Source of the DNA: an uncultured Bacteroidia bacterium
GTDB taxonomy: Bacteria > Bacteroidota > Bacteroidia > J057 > CALAJH01
DNA: 60,150 nt
Assembly: GCA_937922655.1 (NCBI GenBank)
Contig: CALAJH010000024.1
Span: 1-60,150, forward strand
Direction of reading: 5' to 3'
Made by a program: the position numbers and the translations under genes. Shown here one piece after another: positions 17,604-26,115 of this stretch. The notes beneath the pieces were generated by a model. It searched no databases. It was not told where the DNA came from and saw only the letters and a list, made by a program, of their open reading frames with translations. Position 1 is the stretch's first letter. Every line of letters starts with the position of its first letter.

Positions 17604-19031
17604 ATGCTTAAACCGATAGCCGTCCTTACGGGCTTGATTTTTTTCTTGGCGTGCAGCGGCGGTGAAACGACCCAAGGCGCCGTACCCTACGTCGTCAAAG
17701 GAACGCTCAAAGACCTGAGCGCCGATTCCGTTTCGCTTTTCGAATATTACGGAAACGAGGTCAACGTCCTCAAAACCGTCGCGTTAAATCAGGGAAAATT
17801 TGAACTGCGAGGAAGCGTCGAACATCCGGGCATTTACGCCGTGGGGGTCAAGCACTTCGGCCAAAACGGCGAAATTCAAGTAAACGGCTTCGACGTGCTT
17901 TTGGGCGCGGACGCGGAAATCGTCGTTGAAGCCACCGGACCCTACCTTGCCCAAACCGTCACCGTAATATCGGGAAGGCTCAATACCGGCCTTGCCGAAT
18001 TTTTGAAAAAAACCCGCGAGTACCAAACCCAAATCCAAGACGCCCGCCAACAATACGGCCAAGCGTTTCAAAGCGCAAACGCCGAAGAACAACAAAAAAA
18101 GAAAAAAGCCCTTGACGCCGTTTACAAGGCCCAAGCCGACTATCAAGCGAAAGTCAAAGCCGAAAACGCCGGCAACCTGCTCGGCAAAGTCGCACAGCTT
18201 TATCATTACTCCCCTTACGGAGCCGACCCCGCCGTCTCCGCCAAGTATCCCGACGAAAAAGCCTATCTCAAAAGCGAGTTTTTTTCGGGCCTCGACCTCA
18301 AAGACCCCGACCTCGGCCGTTACCCCATCTTTTACCAAAAAGTCATGGCCTTTGTCGCCACGTTGGCCGGACAGTTCGGCGAAGACTACTCCCAACTCGT
18401 CCCCACGGTGGACGCGCTCTTGAAAAAAACGACGGACAAGTCCCGGACGCGCGAAATGTTCATTCTCGGCGCGATGCACGGCGCCATCGCCTCCAAATCC
18501 CCCGACTACGTCGATATTTACCTTTATTATGCCGAAAAATACGTAAACGAATTTCCCGCCACCCCCAACGCCCAACGCTTCAAACAAGACTTGGAAAAAT
18601 TTGGGGCGGTGCGTTTGGGCAGTCCCGCGCCCGAAATCGTCATGGCCTCCCCGGAGGGCAAAGACCTCAAACTTTCATCGTTAAAAGGAAAAATTGTACT
18701 TATCGATTTCTGGGCGAGCTGGTGCGGGCCGTGCCGACGCGAAAACCCCAACGTCGTGCGCGTTTACGAAAAATTCAAAAACAAAGGCTTCGATATTTTC
18801 AGCGTCAGCCTCGACCAAACCAAAGAAAAATGGCTGGCCGCCATCGAACAGGACAAACTCGTTTGGCCCAACCACGTCTCCGACCTCAAAGGCTGGCAGT
18901 CGGCGGCGGGCAAACTCTACGGCGTCACCTCCATTCCCCAAACCTTTTTGATAGACCGCGAAGGTAAAATCATTGCAAAGAACCTTCGCGGCGAAGCCCT
19001 CGAACGCAAACTCGAACAACTTATGCCCTAA
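17604..19031 (+). CDS. TlpA-like thioredoxin-fold lipoprotein
   Basis: A 475-residue protein with a lipobox (LACS, Cys17). An N-terminal beta-rich domain of the DUF4369 type (about 25-125) leads to a helical, charged middle (about 150-330) and a C-terminal AhpC/TSA-thioredoxin domain. The redox motif is WASWCGPCRRENP (Cys374, Cys377), and cis-Pro lies in SIPQTFLID. Such proteins act as disulfide reductases in the periplasm, for instance in cytochrome c maturation; the precise partner is unknown. The ATG at 17604 is used because the reading frame upstream of it is the out-of-frame end of the FabH gene. It converges on the acylase gene with a six-base gap. Confidence 0.85.
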   Translation: MLKPIAVLTGLIFFLACSGGETTQGAVPYVVKGTLKDLSADSVSLFEYYGNEVNVLKTVALNQGKFELRGSVEHPGIYAVGVKHFGQNGEIQVNGFDVLLGADAEIVVEATGPYLAQTVTVISGRLNTGLAEFLKKTREYQTQIQDARQQYGQAFQSANAEEQQKKKKALDAVYKAQADYQAKVKAENAGNLLGKVAQLYHYSPYGADPAVSAKYPDEKAYLKSEFFSGLDLKDPDLGRYPIFYQKVMAFVATLAGQFGEDYSQLVPTVDALLKKTTDKSRTREMFILGAMHGAIASKSPDYVDIYLYYAEKYVNEFPATPNAQRFKQDLEKFGAVRLGSPAPEIVMASPEGKDLKLSSLKGKIVLIDFWASWCGPCRRENPNVVRVYEKFKNKGFDIFSVSLDQTKEKWLAAIEQDKLVWPNHVSDLKGWQSAAGKLYGVTSIPQTFLIDREGKIIAKNLRGEALERKLEQLMP

Positions 19032-19037
19032 CGTTAC

Positions 19038-21530
19038 TCATACGGGTTTAAACGTGATGGCGCCAATGATCTTTTTTCCGTCGGGCGAGGCCCAAAAGTT
19101 GAGCGCGTGAAGCTCGCCTCTGACCCATGTGGAAATGGAATGGTCGTAAAACCGACTGGCGGGATTTCCCGATTGTCCGCCGGGAAAGACGCCGAAGCCC
19201 TTAACGGGCGTGCCAAGCGCGACAACCATGCGCCACGACGGGCCGTGACCCGGCTTCAAAGCATTGACAACGTTGTGTCCGCCGCCGACGTTCAAGTTTT
19301 CGACGCCAAAGGATTTAAGGTTGGCGCCCAAAAGATGATAAATGGAAATACGGCGAAAGTTGGCCCACGTCCATTGCGCCGTGTCGGGGTTGAAGCGTTT
19401 GAGGGAATCGACGGCTTTACGGAAGGCGGCGCGGGCGATATCGGCCGCGGACTCTTTGGCGTTTTCGGTGCGTACGTCGTCAAACCACGGCGAATGCGGC
19501 TTGTTCAATAAAAGTTGAGCCGTTCGCGACGAAGGCGGATATTCGTATTGGGCCGCCGGCAATTGGTCTTCCCACACTCCCTCCTCAAACATCTCCCACC
19601 ACAAATAAAACAGGGTCGCCCCCGTGGATTGGGCGTGATTTTGATGGTTCCATTTTGCAAAGACGTCCAAAGCCGGCCGATAATCGGCGGGCATGAGCGT
19701 GTCGGAACGCAGATACTCCAACGTTCGCGGCAAAACCAGCTCTGCCAAAAGATTGGCGTTGTCGGTTTGGAGAAGACGGAGGCTGTCGGGCGTAACGTTT
19801 TGCATAGCGGCAAGCCGACGGTTGATTTGAGCGCCGCGCTCGAAAGTGGCAAAGTTCCAATCCAAATAATAAGGATAATTGGGAGCGGCGGGGGCTTGGT
19901 TGGCCGAGGAGACGAAGCCTCGGGGCGGATTTTTGGTTGCCGGCACGTGGTCGCGCGGCACCCACCCCGCCCAATCGTGCGCGGGTTCGGAACCGTCCAG
20001 AACGTATTTTCCCTGCCCTTTCCATTTTAAAGGATATTTTCCGTTGGAACGCAGGGCGATGGTTTTGTCGTTGCCGGCATAACAAAAGTTTTGGGCGGGA
20101 CAATCGAAATATTCGAGCGCGGCAAGATAGTCGTCGTAATTCTTGGCCTTGTTGAGGGCAAGAAAAGTAAGAATTTCGGCCGACGGCGCATGCGCCCCCC
20201 ACTTCAAGGCGCAACCGGCGGGAAAAGCATCGGAAAACGGCTTTTCGTTCGGACGATAAACAATCGGACCGTGGTGGGTGGAAAAGATGGTGTCCAAGAC
20301 GGGTTCGGAACGCCCCTTGACCCGAATGGTGTCCACGCGCATCGTTACGGGTTTGTACTCGCCGCCGTGGAGATAGGCGTCCATGTTCGAGTCCTTGAAC
20401 GTAATTTTGTACCAGTCGATTACGTCGGCGCCGACGTTGGTCACGCCCCATGCAATATTTTCGTTGAAGCCGATGACCACGCCGGGCGCGCCGGGCAAAG
20501 ATACGCCGTAAACGTTGAAATCCGAGGATTTTAGCTGTATTTCGAACCAAATCGAAGGCAAACGCAATCCAAGATGGGGGTCGTTGGCCAAAATTGGGTA
20601 ACCGGAAACGGTTTTGGAGCCGTGTACGGCCCAGTTGTTGCTGCCGTTGTTGGGGTCGGGGCCGTCGGGGCGTTGGGCGTCGGGCCAACCCACGCCGGGT
20701 TTGGCGGGAAGGGGCGGAAGGGCCTCGGCCTTGAATTCCCACTTGGTGTCTTCGGGGGCAATCGGGTCGGTGTAAGGCAAATAATCGGGATAAAGTTCTT
20801 GGGTTGCTTCAAGTCCGTATTTTTCCAGTGCACGCGAAAGCTGTGGGTCGGTATGAGCGCCGGTTAAGTCCCAAGCCATGTATTTAAGCAAAAGCGCGGT
20901 ACGCAGGGGCGTCCATTCTTCGGGGGCAAAGTCCAAAAGTTTGTATTCGAGGGGATATTCGGCGGGAGTAAGCGAGCGCACGAAGGCATTGACGCCGTCG
21001 CAATAGGCTTGGACGATGTTTCGGGCCTCGGGGTCATGGGAAAGACGTTCGACCACGTCTTGGGCGGCCTTGAGCATGCCGATGCGCCTACGACTACGGT
21101 CGTATTCGACAAATTTTTCTCCCATGACCTCGGCCAATCTTCCACCCGCCGCCCGGGTTTGCATATCCATTTGAAAAAGTCTGAAACGTGCGGTAACGAA
21201 CCCTTGCGCCCTATAAGCGTCGAGGGGCTTTTGGGCATAGACGTGCGGTACCAAACGCTCGTCGAAAACGACGCGTACGCCGGCCTCGGAGCCGGGCAAA
21301 ATCCACTCCTCGTCCTTACCCACGGGAGAATCCGTTGCCTCGGCGTTCTGCCAAAAACCATGAAACGGCGAAAAAAACGGCCCCAAACGCGGGACCGAAC
21401 CCCATTTGCCACTCAATGCAACGACCAGCCCGGCCGTCGCCCCCAAAGTTGTCAAAAAAATAACGGTGCGCATAGATTGTTGCCTTCCCAACTGCGACCC
21501 AAATTTCGTAAAAATTACGGGTTGAGACAT
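19038..21530 (-). CDS. Penicillin acylase family N-terminal-nucleophile hydrolase
   Basis: About 830 residues in the penicillin/acyl-homoserine-lactone acylase family. These are made as one chain that cuts itself into alpha, spacer and beta parts; the new N-terminal Ser of beta is the nucleophile. That Ser is at the GSNNW site (Ser297 from the ATG at 21530, Ser278 from the ATG at 21473), followed by family-typical ILANDPHLGLRLP. Other family features are ARFRLFQMDMQTRAA in the alpha part and VGGGHNVVNALKPGHGPS with YDHSISTW near the C-terminus. The hydrophobic stretch VIFLTTLGATAGLVVAL is a signal peptide or anchor. The 21530 ATG follows an A-rich leader typical of the phylum; 21473 is a good alternative. 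The substrate (beta-lactam, homoserine lactone or other amide) is unknown. Confidence 0.87.
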   Translation of the reverse strand: MSQPVIFTKFGSQLGRQQSMRTVIFLTTLGATAGLVVALSGKWGSVPRLGPFFSPFHGFWQNAEATDSPVGKDEEWILPGSEAGVRVVFDERLVPHVYAQKPLDAYRAQGFVTARFRLFQMDMQTRAAGGRLAEVMGEKFVEYDRSRRRIGMLKAAQDVVERLSHDPEARNIVQAYCDGVNAFVRSLTPAEYPLEYKLLDFAPEEWTPLRTALLLKYMAWDLTGAHTDPQLSRALEKYGLEATQELYPDYLPYTDPIAPEDTKWEFKAEALPPLPAKPGVGWPDAQRPDGPDPNNGSNNWAVHGSKTVSGYPILANDPHLGLRLPSIWFEIQLKSSDFNVYGVSLPGAPGVVIGFNENIAWGVTNVGADVIDWYKITFKDSNMDAYLHGGEYKPVTMRVDTIRVKGRSEPVLDTIFSTHHGPIVYRPNEKPFSDAFPAGCALKWGAHAPSAEILTFLALNKAKNYDDYLAALEYFDCPAQNFCYAGNDKTIALRSNGKYPLKWKGQGKYVLDGSEPAHDWAGWVPRDHVPATKNPPRGFVSSANQAPAAPNYPYYLDWNFATFERGAQINRRLAAMQNVTPDSLRLLQTDNANLLAELVLPRTLEYLRSDTLMPADYRPALDVFAKWNHQNHAQSTGATLFYLWWEMFEEGVWEDQLPAAQYEYPPSSRTAQLLLNKPHSPWFDDVRTENAKESAADIARAAFRKAVDSLKRFNPDTAQWTWANFRRISIYHLLGANLKSFGVENLNVGGGHNVVNALKPGHGPSWRMVVALGTPVKGFGVFPGGQSGNPASRFYDHSISTWVRGELHALNFWASPDGKKIIGAITFKPV

Positions 21531-21610
21531 TTTTTTGTGCAAAGAAGGACGATGTGCGTAAAATAGCTTAGACCGGGGTATTTTCACGTAAAAAAATTGG
21601 ACAAAGTGGT

Positions 21611-21618
21611 TATTTTTG
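21611..21618 (+). promoter_or_regulatory. Possible -7 element for the 2OG oxygenase operon
   Basis: TATTTTTG is a perfect -7 match 24 bases before the ATG at 21643. The nearest TTG (21597-21599) lies only 11 bases upstream, too close for the usual -33 spacing, so only half of the promoter is supported. Confidence 0.35.
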
Positions 21619-21642
21619 CGATTATTCTTTTTGATAAATATC

Positions 21643-22602
21643 ATGAACGCAATACCCACCTTGGATTTGGCGGACTTTACACAGGGAGACTCGGCGGCAC
21701 GTAAGCGTTTTACCGACGCCTTGGGTCAAACCTATCAAGACATCGGCTTTGTGGCGATAAAGAACCATTTTTTGTCGCCGGAACTTGAAAATCGGTTGTA
21801 TGCCGCAAGTCGGGCGTTTTTCGCCCTACCCGACGAGATTAAAATCAAGTATTACCGTCCCGAAATCGGCGGGCAACGCGGTTATACCCCTAAGGGTCAA
21901 GAACACGCCAAAGGCCGCAACGTCGGCGACCTCAAAGAATTTTACCATGTCGGCCCCGAACTTTCCCCGGAACGTTTGGCGGAATTAAACTATCCCGCCA
22001 ACATCTTTCCAAGCGAGACGCCGGACTTTGGCCCGTCGCACGTCGAGGCGTTTTACGCCCTCGAAAACACGGGGCGGCAAATGCTCAAAAGCTTGGCGCT
22101 GTATTTGGGTTTGGACGAAAACCATTTCGAGCCGCACGTTCACGAAGGCGTCAGCATCCTGCGCTCGATACACTACTTCCCGATAGAAGACCCCGATTCG
22201 GTACCCGAGGACGCGGTTCGCGCCGCCGCCCACGAGGACATCAACCTCATCACCCTGCTCATGGGCGCCAGCGCCGAAGGCTTGGAGGTTTTGAGCCGGA
22301 ACGGACAATGGGTGCCGATAACGGCGGTGCCCGGATGCGTGGTGGTCAACGTCGGCGACATGCTCCAACGCCTGACCAATCACAAACTCGTTTCGACGAC
22401 GCACCGCGTAGTCAATCCCCCGCGCGAAAAAATGCATACGCCCCGGTTTTCGATACCGTTTTTTCTTCACCCAAAACCGACGATGTCCTTGGCCTGCCTC
22501 GAATCCTGCATCGACGCGCAAAACCCCAAACGCTACCCCGACGCCACGGCGGGCGAATACCTCACCGAACGCCTCATCGAAATCGGACTCGTCCAAAAAT
22601 AG
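21643..22602 (+). CDS. 2-oxoglutarate/Fe(II)-dependent oxygenase, isopenicillin-N-synthase-like
   Basis: A 319-residue soluble enzyme. The N-terminal DIOX_N-type segment (IPTLDLADF ... DIGFVAIKNH) precedes the double-stranded beta-helix core. Iron ligands are His197 and Asp199 (AHEDIN) and His254 (STTHRV); the 2-oxoglutarate-binding Arg268-x-Ser270 is in PRFSIPFF. Plant and bacterial relatives hydroxylate or desaturate small molecules; the substrate here cannot be deduced. The ATG at 21643 is chosen because MNAIPTLDL is the natural family start. It is followed two bases after its stop by the acyltransferase gene, with which it shares an operon. Confidence 0.88.
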   Translation: MNAIPTLDLADFTQGDSAARKRFTDALGQTYQDIGFVAIKNHFLSPELENRLYAASRAFFALPDEIKIKYYRPEIGGQRGYTPKGQEHAKGRNVGDLKEFYHVGPELSPERLAELNYPANIFPSETPDFGPSHVEAFYALENTGRQMLKSLALYLGLDENHFEPHVHEGVSILRSIHYFPIEDPDSVPEDAVRAAAHEDINLITLLMGASAEGLEVLSRNGQWVPITAVPGCVVVNVGDMLQRLTNHKLVSTTHRVVNPPREKMHTPRFSIPFFLHPKPTMSLACLESCIDAQNPKRYPDATAGEYLTERLIEIGLVQK

Positions 22603-22604
22603 CC

Positions 22605-23294
22605 GTGGCCTCGGAAAACGAAAAGGGCTTCATTCCCGCCCGCCATTCGCCATGGCTGGAAAAAATTATCGCTTGGTATGTAAAGCGGATATTGTCGTCG
22701 GACTTTGCGGGCGCCTATTGTTTGAACCGGCCGCCCCAACCCGTCGACGGCGCGGCAATGATAGTCACCCCCAACCACGTTTCGTGGTGGGACGGCTTTT
22801 GGGCCCTCGAAATCAACCGTCGTTTCTGGAAGCGTAAATTTTACATCATGATGCTCGAGGAACAGCTCCGACAATATCCACTTTTTGCAAAAGCCGGCGC
22901 CTTTTCCATCGACCCTTTCAACCCCAAAAATATTTTCCGTTCGCTGAACTATTTGGCGGAAGTAAGCGCGGTTCCCGGCACGTTGGCCGTTTTTTTCCCT
23001 CAAGGCAAGATAGTACCGGACGTCGCACCCGTCCAACTAAAACTCGGCCTGACCAAGCTAAAACCCCATATCCCAACGTTTCTTTACCCTTATTACACGT
23101 GCGTCCACGGCTTCAACCGCCGCAAGCCAACGATATTCTTCCACTTCGGACGCCCCATTTCGTTTGAAAAACGCTACCTCAAAAACCCCGAAACCCTAGA
23201 AAACGAAATTAATATTTTAAGAAAAAAAACCGCGGCCCGCCTAACGTCCGAAGACTTCGGCGAGTTGCTGTTCGGAACGGAACTAAGACCATGA
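22605..23294 (+). CDS. Lysophospholipid acyltransferase family protein (PlsC-like)
   Basis: About 229 residues from a GTG two bases after the oxygenase stop. The acyltransferase signature NHVSWWD (Asn57-Asp63, the NHx4D catalytic pair) is intact, and VFFPQGKIVPD corresponds to the family's FPEG block with Gln in place of Glu. It would transfer an acyl chain from acyl-ACP or acyl-CoA to a lysolipid or other acceptor. The long open frame upstream to 22308 is only the out-of-frame oxygenase. It overlaps the next gene by four bases (ATGA at 23291). Confidence 0.82.
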   Translation: MASENEKGFIPARHSPWLEKIIAWYVKRILSSDFAGAYCLNRPPQPVDGAAMIVTPNHVSWWDGFWALEINRRFWKRKFYIMMLEEQLRQYPLFAKAGAFSIDPFNPKNIFRSLNYLAEVSAVPGTLAVFFPQGKIVPDVAPVQLKLGLTKLKPHIPTFLYPYYTCVHGFNRRKPTIFFHFGRPISFEKRYLKNPETLENEINILRKKTAARLTSEDFGELLFGTELRP

Positions 23295-25072
23295 CGGAAA
23301 AACGTTTTATATTGTGCGTCCAACCCAACGACGCCGCCAAAGTCCAACTCAAACGCCATATCGAAACCTGCTTCGCCGGCGAATTTGAATACCGGTACGA
23401 AGACGGGGGCGAAAACGCGCTTCGTTGGTTGGACAAAATCATTCTTGAAGGAAGGGACGTAGCCATGATTTTCGTCGAACAAAACCTGCCCGACGGCAGA
23501 GGCGACGCCTTTTTGCAAAAATTCTTTAAAAAACGGCCCAACAGCCTATTAATATTGTTCGCCGAAACGGACGACAACGTGCAGGAAACGGCGCTTGAGG
23601 CCGCCAAAGTCTACCGGCTCATTTATCGCCCCGTTACCGACCCCGAACTCAAAAACGCCCTTCAAGAAGCCTTGCGCCACTACCGTCAACGCATCGAGCT
23701 GACGGAAAAATCACGCATACTCACCGAACTCAACCGGGCCTCGCTTTCGCTCATCGGCGAAATCAACTTGCAAAAACTTTTGCACAAGCTCATGCGCATC
23801 ATGATAGACAACGCCAACGCCGCCAACGCTTTCATCATTCTCGAAGGGGAAAACGGCCCGAGCATCGAGGCCGAGGGCCATGGAGGCCGCTACGAAACCA
23901 AATTCGAATCCCAAGACATTACCGATTTTTCGCCCGTTTGTCCGGCGATCGTCGAATATTGCCGTACGACCAAAGAAACGGTCGTCCTCGGCGACGCCGC
24001 CAACGAAGGCGTCTTTTCGGCCCACCCCTACATTCGCAAAAACGGATGCCGTTCCATTTTATGCGCCCCGCTTGTCTATCAGGGCATTCTTTTCGGACTG
24101 CTGTATCTCGACAATCCCGAAAAAACCCATGCGTTCAACGTCCACAACCTCGAACTTTTTCGATTGCTTTCCGCGCCGGCGGCCATCGCCATCCAAAACG
24201 CCAAACTTTACGCCGAACTCGAACGTAAAGTCGAAGAGCGCACCCGTGAAGTCAACGAGCAAAAAGCGGAAATCACCCGCCAACGCGACCTCATCAAACA
24301 AAAAAACGACGACATTATCGCCAGCATCCAATACGCCCGACGCATTCAAGACGCCTTTCTGCCCAAAAACCACGAAATCAAAAACGCTTTCCCGCAATCG
24401 TTCGTCTATTACAAGCCCAAAGACGTGGTTTCGGGCGACTTTTACTGGTTCAGCCAACGGCTAAGCAAGGTTATCATCGCGGCGGCGGACTGCACGGGCC
24501 ACGGTATTCCGGGAGCGTTCATGACCGTCATGGCCAACACCCTCCTACGACAAATCGTCGAACTCGAAGGCCTGTTTAAACCCGAGGAAATCCTGCTTCA
24601 ACTGCACATCCGCGTACGCGTCGCTTTACAACAAGAAAATCCACAAGAAGGAGGCAACAAGGACGGGCTCGACATGGCGCTGTGCCAAATCGACATCCAC
24701 CGAAAAAAAATGCTTTTCGCCGGCGCCAACCGGCCTTTGGTGCTTATTCGCGGCGGCGAGGTCGTCGAATTTAAGCCCGACCGCCACGGCGTGGGCGGCG
24801 TTCAATACGAGCAAAGCCGTGAATTTACCTGCCACAGCATCGACCTGCTCGAAGGCGACGTCATTTATCTGTTCTCCGACGGCTACCCCGACCAAATCGG
24901 CGAAGAAATCAACAAACGCTTTCTCAGCCGACGCTTCTACACCCTTTTGCAAGAAATCCACCACTACGAACTCGATCGCCAACGCCTCCTGCTCGACGCC
25001 GAATTTCGCCGCTGGCGCGGCGACGTCGAACAAACCGACGACATCCTCGTCATCGGTTTAAAAATCGGATAA
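23291..25072 (+). CDS. Receiver-like, GAF and SpoIIE/PP2C-type phosphatase protein
   Basis: A 593-residue cytoplasmic signalling protein. Residues 1-130 follow the response-regulator receiver pattern, but Glu63 (FVEQNLPDG) sits where the phosphorylated Asp is expected, the acidic pair near the first strand is replaced (CVQPND), and the usual Lys is Arg (IYRPVT). GAF domain at about 145-320; coiled coil at about 320-350 (ELERKVEERTREVNEQ); SpoIIE-like Ser/Thr phosphatase at about 375-593, with DVVSGDFYWF, DCTGHGIPGAFMT and FSDGYPDQIG as metal-binding blocks. It probably dephosphorylates an anti-sigma-antagonist-type or other phosphoprotein. It overlaps the acyltransferase gene by four bases. 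Confidence 0.87.
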   Translation: MTEKRFILCVQPNDAAKVQLKRHIETCFAGEFEYRYEDGGENALRWLDKIILEGRDVAMIFVEQNLPDGRGDAFLQKFFKKRPNSLLILFAETDDNVQETALEAAKVYRLIYRPVTDPELKNALQEALRHYRQRIELTEKSRILTELNRASLSLIGEINLQKLLHKLMRIMIDNANAANAFIILEGENGPSIEAEGHGGRYETKFESQDITDFSPVCPAIVEYCRTTKETVVLGDAANEGVFSAHPYIRKNGCRSILCAPLVYQGILFGLLYLDNPEKTHAFNVHNLELFRLLSAPAAIAIQNAKLYAELERKVEERTREVNEQKAEITRQRDLIKQKNDDIIASIQYARRIQDAFLPKNHEIKNAFPQSFVYYKPKDVVSGDFYWFSQRLSKVIIAAADCTGHGIPGAFMTVMANTLLRQIVELEGLFKPEEILLQLHIRVRVALQQENPQEGGNKDGLDMALCQIDIHRKKMLFAGANRPLVLIRGGEVVEFKPDRHGVGGVQYEQSREFTCHSIDLLEGDVIYLFSDGYPDQIGEEINKRFLSRRFYTLLQEIHHYELDRQRLLLDAEFRRWRGDVEQTDDILVIGLKIG

Positions 25073-25300
25073 AAACGCCAATGCGTTGGGGCCTTGCGTC
25101 TTTGCACGAAATTCGGCATTTATTCGTTTGCCATAAATTCTTTACGGTAGTTCAAATATAGCGGCTACCATGCGGCGCCAAGCCGGATACTTTCGGCGGT
25201 ATTGGGACGTTTAAGATGTTCACATATTCACGGGAAAAACCCCGTTGCGCCGATTGTGCGAAAAGATTTGCTTTGTCGTCGGAAACGGAGGGTAAAGTCC

Positions 25301-26077
25301 ATGAAAAAAGAACGTGAGCGAGAAGAGGCAAACATCAAAAAAAGAAGCGCGGCGCTGACGGCGCTGGCCTGTTTGATGCTCGGCATATTGGCGGTGTGGT
25401 GGGTGGTCAAACGCGGGGTAACGCCGCCCGAAGAGGAGCCGCAATACGTGGTGCAAGGACGCATCGATTTCGGCAACTTCCAAGAAGGCAGTGCGAAAAT
25501 CAACAACCAAAAGCCTCCGACCGAAAAGCCCAAAGAAGCCGAACCCGTGCCGGTCAAAACGCCCGTGGTCAAAAAGACCCCGCCCAAAGCGGAAAAGGTC
25601 GTTACGCAAAAACAAGAGTCGAAAGTGAAGGCGGCCGAAAAACCCGCCCCCAAAGCCGACCCTAAACCGGCCCCCAAAACCCCCGAGAAAGCCGCGGAAA
25701 AATCCGCCGAAGGCGGCGGCGGCGCCAACCACGGCAATGCCAACAACAAAACCGGCGACCGCGGAAGCCCCAAAGCCAACTTCGTCGACCCCCAAGGACT
25801 CTTCTCCTTCGGCGTCGGCGAAGGAGAAGGCCTCAACGGACGCGAACTCCTTTCCTACGCACGCCCCAAATACGACGCGCAAGAAGAAGGCAAACTTACC
25901 TTCCAAATCACCATCGCGCCCGACGGGCGCGTCGTGGCCGTCAAAGCCGTCAATTACGGCGGACAACGCAACCTCAAAGAGGCCACCGAAGCCGCCCTCA
26001 GAAAATGGAAGTTCTCCCCCGTCGAAACCAAACAAAACCAAACCGTAAAAGTAACCTTTACCTTCAAACTCAAATAA
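25301..26077 (+). CDS. TonB-like energy transducer protein
   Basis: A 258-residue inner-membrane protein. A short charged cytoplasmic N-terminus leads to one transmembrane helix (about 20-37, ALACLMLGILAVWWVV), a Pro/Lys/Ala-rich periplasmic spacer (about 65-150) and a TonB C-terminal-type domain (about 180-258: YARPKYDAQEEGKLTFQITIA and RKWKFSP). It could carry proton-motive energy to outer-membrane receptors, but no exbB/exbD or receptor gene is nearby. The ATG at 25301 is preceded by GGAGGG, an unusually clear Shine-Dalgarno for this phylum, which decides the start. The 228 bases upstream show no full promoter match. Confidence 0.8.
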   Translation: MKKEREREEANIKKRSAALTALACLMLGILAVWWVVKRGVTPPEEEPQYVVQGRIDFGNFQEGSAKINNQKPPTEKPKEAEPVPVKTPVVKKTPPKAEKVVTQKQESKVKAAEKPAPKADPKPAPKTPEKAAEKSAEGGGGANHGNANNKTGDRGSPKANFVDPQGLFSFGVGEGEGLNGRELLSYARPKYDAQEEGKLTFQITIAPDGRVVAVKAVNYGGQRNLKEATEAALRKWKFSPVETKQNQTVKVTFTFKLK

Positions 26078-26115
26078 ACGGCACGGCTTTTGTTTGAATA
26101 TTTCAAAAGAAAGTC

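Noticed and set aside
22308-22604. Upstream extension of the acyltransferase reading frame
   Set aside because: The extension overlaps the oxygenase gene in another frame and translates to Arg/His/Pro-rich sequence; the GTG at 22605 fits the family length and operon spacing.
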